The notes under the pieces are model-generated. The model saw only the letters and a list, made by a program, of their open reading frames with translations. It did not search any database and was not told the DNA's origin. Below are positions 58,081 to 64,000 of a stretch of 64,000 nt of DNA, piece after piece. The stretch covers positions 117,128 through 181,127 of the forward strand of contig JAHQIW010006165.1 in the NCBI GenBank assembly GCA_019055375.1, written 5' to 3'. Positions within the stretch are counted from its first letter, which is position 1. Every line of letters starts with the position of its first letter. The position numbers and the translations under genes were made by a program. The stretch comes from Parelaphostrongylus tenuis. Its lineage: Eukaryota; Nematoda; Chromadorea; Rhabditida; Metastrongylidae.

Positions 58081-58093
58081 ACAAAAAAGTTAT
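58081..58093 (+). repeat. Target-site duplication, right copy (F1)
   Basis: Exact copy of 57609-57621. Confidence 0.75.
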
Positions 58094-58099
58094 TTTACA

Positions 58100-59639
58100 G
58101 GGAACTCGTCACGTTTAACTTCTCGTTATGCTGTGCAGAAGTTCAAAATTAGCAATTTGGTAAAGGTATTGACTATCTATTTGAATAGAATATTACATCC
58201 AGTATGTTCAGCGTGTTAAAATTTCATGCTATCGTTCGTCATCACGAATCCTTTTCAAGGTGCAACGAATTTTCCCCTTCAAAATGGCTGCATTTTGTGC
58301 CGCCATTCCTGAAAACCTTACTAGTTTTTGATACAATAAACACCCACGTAGTGCTATGATGTGTTCTGAAAGTGAAGAAATGTGATTCACAATTCTCTAA
58401 TTGTCTTCATGCGACAGCTACTATGACCAGTGGACGAAGGGCAACTACTGTGGTCACTCAACGCAAATTACGACAGCTCTAACATAAGCAAAACCTCCGA
58501 AACGTTATCCGTAATAAATTTTATAGAAAACCTCGTGTTAGCTCACCAAAAAAGAGTGTTAGCGTAGAGGAATTCAACTGACAGAGACGATAGCTCATGT
58601 TGAAGAAGGACGTATGGCGAAACATGGATTCAACTTCCGTCTGATGTCGAACATGTTGTATACCTCAGCACTTTTGCATGCATATTTGTAACATTATATC
58701 AATGATATAAACCAGTAAGGGCAAAAGAAATTGAGCGTTAGTATTAATTGAATTAGATAATAATAAATTAGGCGGAAACGAAGGTGATGTCTCTTCTCCA
58801 TTGGCTGAAATTCATTTATTAACCAGAGTACCAATAAAAAACAAAAAACAGTTTAGCAGCTAATATGTCGCATAGCAATATAATAAAACGACAACATGGA
58901 ACTACTCTTTCAACTATATTTTGCGTTTGTGAAATTCTCATATAAGTCGTCGATTCAACAACTCTATCTGTATTTTAAATATACCGTTCATAAGCAGAAG
59001 ACTTTATTATTTTGGCGTGCCAATTTGAGAAATTTTTTTGCAAAACGAGCAAATTAAGAGGAATCTTTCTAGTAGTAGAGTAATGCCACTTACACTTAGA
59101 CAACACTTTCTGAAGCAATTTCTAATTTGTTCTTTCAAGTAACATGGGTGAAAATTGAGGATGTTCAATGAACTGATCTTTACTCATCCTTGAGCGAATT
59201 TCATATATCTTCTTCAAAATCGATGGCTAACGTTTTGGTGACTTCGCTTTCTTCAAAGCGTAGACGTAATCTTTTACATTATTCGAATGTATGATAATTA
59301 TAGTAAAAGTAAAGTCCAACGGTGCCTATAAATGCACTTTCTTAAAAAAACAGTGCTCATCATCTAGTCAGGTGCAAAACCTATCTCTTGGTAAGGATGA
59401 CATTGTACCGGCTCTTATATCAATAGTTCAAATAAAGCAAAGGTGCTCAGCTGGTGCGTGATAGTATGCACTATTACCCTGACTAGTAAATTAACTAGAC
59501 AAAGGGTGTCATATAGCTGGTTATGTCTGGACACTCTTCTCTTATATTTGTTCATGGATTTCAAAGTTGTCCAAAAGCGTTCAATGATTTTTTCCATTGA
59601 TGTTTTTGACTGCTATCCCAGGATGTAGAAGTTCAGCTA
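58100..59639. other. Intergenic sequence, nothing recognised
   Basis: No supported gene or repeat arm. Confidence 0.4.
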
Positions 59640-59689
59640 AGGTATTTTCACCACACGCATTGCAAGAGATCACCCTTATCACCTGCCAT

Positions 59690-60020
59690 CCCGGTGATCA
59701 TCGAGTCACTCAGGCGGGCACTAGTAACACTTCCATTTTTCCCTATCTTGTGCAAACGTGGCCCAGTGAGTCCTCCTCGCTCTAGGGATTTCGTAATCCT
59801 CTCTTCTAGTCTTTTCGTGAAGAACTCGACGCTTCGGATAGATGGTCTTCCCGTAGAGCGCTTGATATCCCGAGGAATTCGGTTGCTAACGGCTCTTCGT
59901 CCATCGGTTGTCGTTGAAGCGCATTACGTGTTCGGCCCACTTTTAACATACTGGTCTGTAGAACGGCGTCTTTGATCTTCGATCGTTGGCGTAAGTGGGA
60001 CTTCGGATCTTTTTTTTTCA
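59690..60020 (-). pseudogene. RTE-type retrotransposon C-terminal fragment
   Basis: The minus frame reads DPKSHLRQRSKIKDAVLQT, SMLKVGRTRNALQRQPMDEE, then LATEFLGISSALREDH, the same domain as 1-335 and 47905-48240 with substitutions and one frame change. The 3' end carries GTGATAAGGGTGATC, an RTE-like tail. Confidence 0.72.
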
Positions 60021-60039
60021 ATCTAATAAGAGCTTACGA

Positions 60040-60200
60040 GAGATAAGGTTATATATGTGTACACTCGTGTTGTCTCCGTCCTCTGCCGTTAGGGACATAT
60101 CTCACACTCATTCATGCTATACAAGGTCATACAGGTGGTTTCGAAGTAGTTGCGGCGTATTGTACCTCGTCCCACATTCCCTGAAGATCTTTCTAGACCA
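60040..60200 (-). pseudogene. Penelope-like element GIY-YIG region remnant
   Basis: Minus-strand frames give a CMTLYSMNECEICP segment followed after a frameshift by NGR and DNTSVH pieces, matching LCIAKDCKICPNGRDSYC...SV in the 19.8 kb copy. Confidence 0.55.
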
Positions 60201-61229
60201 CTCTTTTTGATATCTTTTGATAGTGGTACCTACTTTGTTAGTTATGTAAGTAGTTTCGTAGAAACTTAGCTTTTTGGCTTACATATCTACTGTTTTTGTT
60301 TAGGTATTTATACCGGCTTTTCGACCTGACCTTAGTGGCTGCACACTCTTAGTGTTTGATAGGTTATATGTCCATGCTAAGTGTAGCGTTCCTTTCACCC
60401 TCATTATGTTGTGCAAACGCTATATCTGTGTCGATACATGTTTCGGATAGCGCTTTTTAGTAGATGAAGGATGAGAACAAGGCTGCACATCATGTGCTTG
60501 GATCTTCGATACCATTTTCATAACGTCGCCACTTGCGCAGAGCTCTATTCAACCGCTTGAAATGTCGAACTATTCTCTGTATATTTCTTCGAGTGAAATG
60601 CCTAGTAGTGACACGCTTGAGCTATCGTCTGCCATATAACAGTGTTTGCGAATTGACTGTTGACTTCTTTAACTATATACTAGTGTAGACGTCGACGAGA
60701 AGCCATCTGTGTGAGCGAATACTACGCTGTGTGTTCTAAGCGGCTGAAATCACTCAATGAGGTCTACCTACGTTTTGCGTTGTGCTTATCTCGAACGGCT
60801 AAACAATGTTTCGATTCCAATTCTTAATGACCTTGCGTTGGGATAGCAACATCTCGCTTTATTTGCGAGCATACACAAGGTTTGTATAATTTCTATGGCT
60901 AGTATTTCGCCGAATTCACAATCATTAGTGTCCACGATGATTTGAATCGAATTTCCGCATTATTTGTTTGTACTTGTGATGCTGGTTTTATTAGAATCAA
61001 TACCGTGACGAGTCGAGTAGGGCTGAAGCACGGGCGAATAAGGATGTGTCCCTATTGTTCCCCTTCAAATGGACCTCGTGGCACTGAAATGACTTGAACG
61101 GCTATTTTACAGCAATCCACACAAAATATCGCAATGAAGTGATTGGCTCAAAGGGATTTTGACGAGCAGTTTAAAGGTTATAAGCTATTGAAATTACGCA
61201 ACTTTATCAAGCATGTTATTTGAAGTACG

Positions 61230-62560
61230 AGAAGAATAGTGTACAAAACCGTTTTTCCGCTTAGTGATTTAACCAAGCCAACACGGAATTGTTACAGCAC
61301 AGTGCTGCTACAACGCGGAGCTATCACAATCACGGAACTGGATAGAAGACAGAACGGCAAAGACACGGGATTGTCATATACAGCCCTATTTGGCTCCAAT
61401 AGAAAAACTCATAAGAGAGCCGATGCATTTACAGAGCTGATTGTGTTTTCAATTTATCGTTGACTGAGACAAACAAAGCAGAATCAATACGTCCCGAGGT
61501 GGACAACTCTCGCTGACACACTGAATTTACGTCTAGGTTTTTCTTTCCTTGATTGCAAATGAAACCCTTCTAAATGAACTTTCATTCAACCTCTTCATTA
61601 TAAAACTTTGGGTGCATGGTTCCCTAGGGTATACGTCCTAAACCGTCATTGTCTATCAGTAGATTATGAGGGCTGATGGATGAGTTCTTCTACTATCTAA
61701 TCGCTGAGACAGCTGGCCTATAAATGACTAGTCAGTGATATTCCCTAACCACTTCGCTGATTGATTGAGCAGCTAAACCATAAAGTGAGAGTAGCCGGTG
61801 CATAAGCTGTCATGAAACGAGACGAGCAGCAGTGTTTTGCTTTGAAGTGTCATTTTGAATTGAAGTTTTCAAATACACTTGAAACTGAAGTTTGGAGGCA
61901 ACCTTACTACCAAGGTAGGCTTCTTTCTTTGTTCAATGTTCCACTTGACCTTCTCAACATGATGTACTCTATCATTCTAGCAAGAGCAGCTTTTGTGTCT
62001 CACAACAAGACCTAATGATTCGATGCAATTTTATTTCTTGCTACCTTTCGCCACTATTTCCCTTCTCTTCTGATTAAGGCCTTTGGTGCTCTAATACAGC
62101 TTGTCTTAAGCTTTCAGTGTGACTCTGTGGTAATTCTTTCTATGACAGTTGGTCTGCCTACCCAAACTAAAGAATTTATGTACTCATTGCTTACTGGGAG
62201 GACAGGCACTAAAGAGAACATCAAAGTCGAAAAGAGATTTCTACATTTTAGAAATTTGTTGCTAAAAATTTGTCGGCAGTAGGAATTTATCTACTTTTTG
62301 TTAATTCATATCTTTTTTTGAGAAATTATCTCTGCAAAAGTGCACTTGTATCGTCGGATCCTCGATTGTCCATCGATTCGCTACTCGAATGTTTTATTCT
62401 TGGAAAGTCGTATTTTATGTCGTAACACCAGAAATAACATGGCTGAACCATCTTCAAACGTAACCACCGTGGTGTTAGCGCATTCACTGAAGTTCTTCCC
62501 CACTGAGCACTTCAGCTCACCTTAATCATTGAGAAATTGACATGCATTTTCAGCTCACTA
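61230..62560 (+). repeat. Duplicated segment, copy 2 (partner 37150-38870)
   Basis: Colinear with 37150-38870, with CACGGAA(T/C)TG and TACAACGCGGAG words and the TATTTTATGTCGTAACACCA block. It ends about 200 bp before the locus B start codon and so may contain the 5' flank of that gene. Confidence 0.6.
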
Positions 62561-62763
62561 ATTGCTCGTGCTTTGCTCTATGAGATAGCAGAGTTGCACT
62601 GTTGTTTGTTACAAAGGATTTTGCTTTGGATTCGAAAAATTGCAATATTATATTCGAGTATTAAATAGTTGTTGCCTTGTGCAGAATCTATACGCAAGAA
62701 TGTAAAGTTTTTTTTACAACTAAATCGACAATTTGCTTAGGTTTTAGGGAGACAAAATTGAGC

Positions 62764-63569
62764 ATGGCAAGCCATTTGAGCGAGCTCTTTATGATTTTTC
62801 TGCTATCTACCATCTCGACGGTGTTGGGATGCGGAGTATTGCCTGCGGGTCAAGGTCGTGAGCAGAAGAATCGTTATTCTGTTGCAACTTATTTCAAATC
62901 TTAAGAGGAAAGTTTCTCAAAGTTTCGTCTGAGTAATAAGTTCAGGACTTAGTCAATAGCGACAAAGCCGTTGCATTCCGCGCTTCTGATGAAATAGTTC
63001 GAATCTGAAATAGCTCTAAAAATCAGGCTCAAATTCTTCATCGAATTGACTAGGTTGGATCACGCACAAAGAAATATATCTCGTTAAGCGAGTACAAGGA
63101 CCTTCACCGTCAGCGGGTTCTCTTTGCCTGTGCGCAATGATTTATGTAGAAAACGCTGCAGAATCTGCTCGGGTTTCTGGTATTGCTGCTAACAGAGGAA
63201 GCAGTCCAGACATTTGTGCAACGCCTTGTGATGCAAACACTAAGCTGACTTTCTAGTTTTTATACGCCTTTCCTTTTCGCGAATTCTGAGAAGGTTGGGA
63301 GGTGGAGCTCCTTTTCTGACAATTCAACTTACTAGTGCTAACATGACTTCCCTCACGTGATTTCATTGGATGCCATTTTCGAATAAACCTTGCGAACCAC
63401 TTGAGAAAAAAAATTTACCTTCTTAGATTTTTGACGTTCTCGAAAGCCAAGCCCGTGCTGCCTTTCTACCCGATCCTGTAATCTCGACCATTTTGGGTCA
63501 ACTTACTGTTAACATTACTTACGAGACCTCTGAAATGTCAGGCAGTCGCCCTCGAACTGGATGAAATGG
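62764..63569 (+). pseudogene. Secreted-protein family, locus B (exons 1-3, 3' end missing)
   Basis: Exon 1 (62764-62854) is the only intact first exon: 30 codons starting MASHLSELFMIFLL, a hydrophobic signal peptide, ending LGCGVLPAGQ, with a CAAG|GTCGTG donor in phase 1. Exon 2 (63089-63239) reads ASTRTFTVSGFSLPV, then a one-base frameshift; ESARVSGIAANRG; a second frameshift; and TFVQRLVMQT. Its donor GT is mutated to CT. Exon 3 (63427-63569, CTTAG acceptor) reads IFDVLESQARAAFLPDPV, ISTILGQLTVNITYE, a third frameshift, then LKCQAVALELDEM at a GTGAGT donor. Exons 4 and 5 should follow, but the window ends in low-complexity purine DNA. Likely a secreted protein of unknown role; frame damage makes it a pseudogene unless the assembly is at fault. 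Confidence 0.75.
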
Positions 63570-63689
63570 GTGAGTCTCTCATAAATCAACTTTCATATGC
63601 CACATTCCTGAGAGAATTATAACAGGTATCCAAAAAAAGAAACCATCGAATACGAACTTCACAAAAGGCTTTTGTTAGTGGCAGGCCGG

Positions 63690-64000
63690 GATCTTAAACA
63701 TAGAGGGGGGGGAAGAATATTGAGTGGTGTGGGGGGGAAAATCTGGACTTCTTTTCTCGGGGCAGACAGGGGGGGGGGGGCGTTCAGGTATAGAGCGAGG
63801 TCCGACTCGAGTCGGTAGAGGCTGCGCGGAGGCGGTAATGAAAGGCGGACTAGGGGGGGAGGAAAGGGGATGATCATACTAAAAGGATGATAGGGAAGAG
63901 TGAAGAGAGAGAGGGGGAAGGGGCAAGGAGTAGACAGGGGCGGGAAGAGGAGGAAAGAAGGCGGGGGGGGAAAGGAAAAGAGGAGGAGAGAAAGAGAGAG
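63690..64000 (+). repeat. G-rich polypurine low-complexity tract
   Basis: Long runs of G and GA-rich DNA unlike the rest of the window (for example a run of 11 or more G near 63769-63780). It could be a genuine simple repeat, or poor-quality consensus near a contig end. It truncates locus B. Confidence 0.75.

Larger units (their letters stand above)
59640..61040. repeat. Composite retroelement repeat, copy 2 (partner 1-2030)
   Basis: RTE tail joined to PLE-derived and unassigned DNA in the same order as 1-2030. It lacks the F1 insertion present in copy 1. At its left edge (59650-59685) the minus strand reads VISCNACGENT, resembling the GIY-YIG core VYIISCKACSDKY, so the RTE tail may have landed inside a PLE endonuclease gene. 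Confidence 0.7.

Noticed and set aside
60980..61030. Possible hammerhead around GTGACGAGTC...GGGCTGAAG
   Set aside because: C3 of the core is G, GAAA is GAAG and neither stem I nor stem II pairs convincingly. The homologous site near 2000 is worse.
1..64000. CRISPR arrays, bacterial operons, riboswitches or a viral genome
   Set aside because: No regularly spaced direct repeats, no long uninterrupted genes, and clear spliced nematode-type exons. The window is eukaryotic.

Overview
The window reads as AT-rich genomic DNA of a parasitic nematode, most likely a clade V strongylid such as a hookworm. The grounds are: RTE-type non-LTR retrotransposon pieces with wording I associate with hookworm genomes; introns of about 55-59 bp with TTTGCAG/TCTCAG acceptors; mariner and Penelope-like (PLE) debris; and abundant foldback repeats. 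There is no bacterial-style gene layout. Most of the sequence is transposon-derived or unrecognisable, and I found no fully intact multi-exon gene.

The genic content is one five-exon family of small secreted proteins, seen at five decayed loci. Locus A is at 7901-9424 (+), C at 29428-31426 (-), D at 42084-43472 (-), a single exon E at 53073-53224 (-), and B at 62764-63569 (+, its last exons missing). Exon 1 is a signal peptide ending in an LGCGV-PAGQ motif. Exon 2 carries a FTV-F-LPVA motif, exon 3 a QLTVNITY motif, exon 4 CIIxGNxVT, and exon 5 MANWSRxMW. Every locus has frameshifts, stops or missing exons, although single exons remain open and splice phases agree. A nameable family could not be assigned.

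The mobile DNA includes: RTE endonuclease, reverse-transcriptase and C-terminal fragments (1-335, 3010-3800, 47615-47728, 47905-48240, 59690-60020); a Penelope-like GIY-YIG endonuclease pseudogene inside its own inverted repeats (19480-20640), with related pieces at 345-540, 54600-54840 and 60040-60200; a large inverted pair of mariner transposase fragments (15780-19215); a 3.5 kb palindrome carrying tRNA-derived SINEs (4350-7820); and foldbacks whose arms are tRNA-like (10776-11082, 40854-41244 and others).

The most striking content is a set of short foldback elements that carry type I hammerhead ribozymes in their arms. Three families (F1, F2, F3) have unrelated stem I sequences. In the best copies the strands pair perfectly around the CUGANGA...GAAA core, there is a proper stem II, and stem III is self-complementary. 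Complete elements carry two ribozymes in opposite orientation. Three elements are bounded by perfect direct repeats of 15 bp (F2, 11149-11705), 13 bp (F1, 57622-58080) and 11 bp (F3, 53533-54000), which look like target-site duplications. I infer that these are retrozyme-like non-autonomous retroelements, possibly mobilised by the PLE or RTE machinery whose remains share the window.
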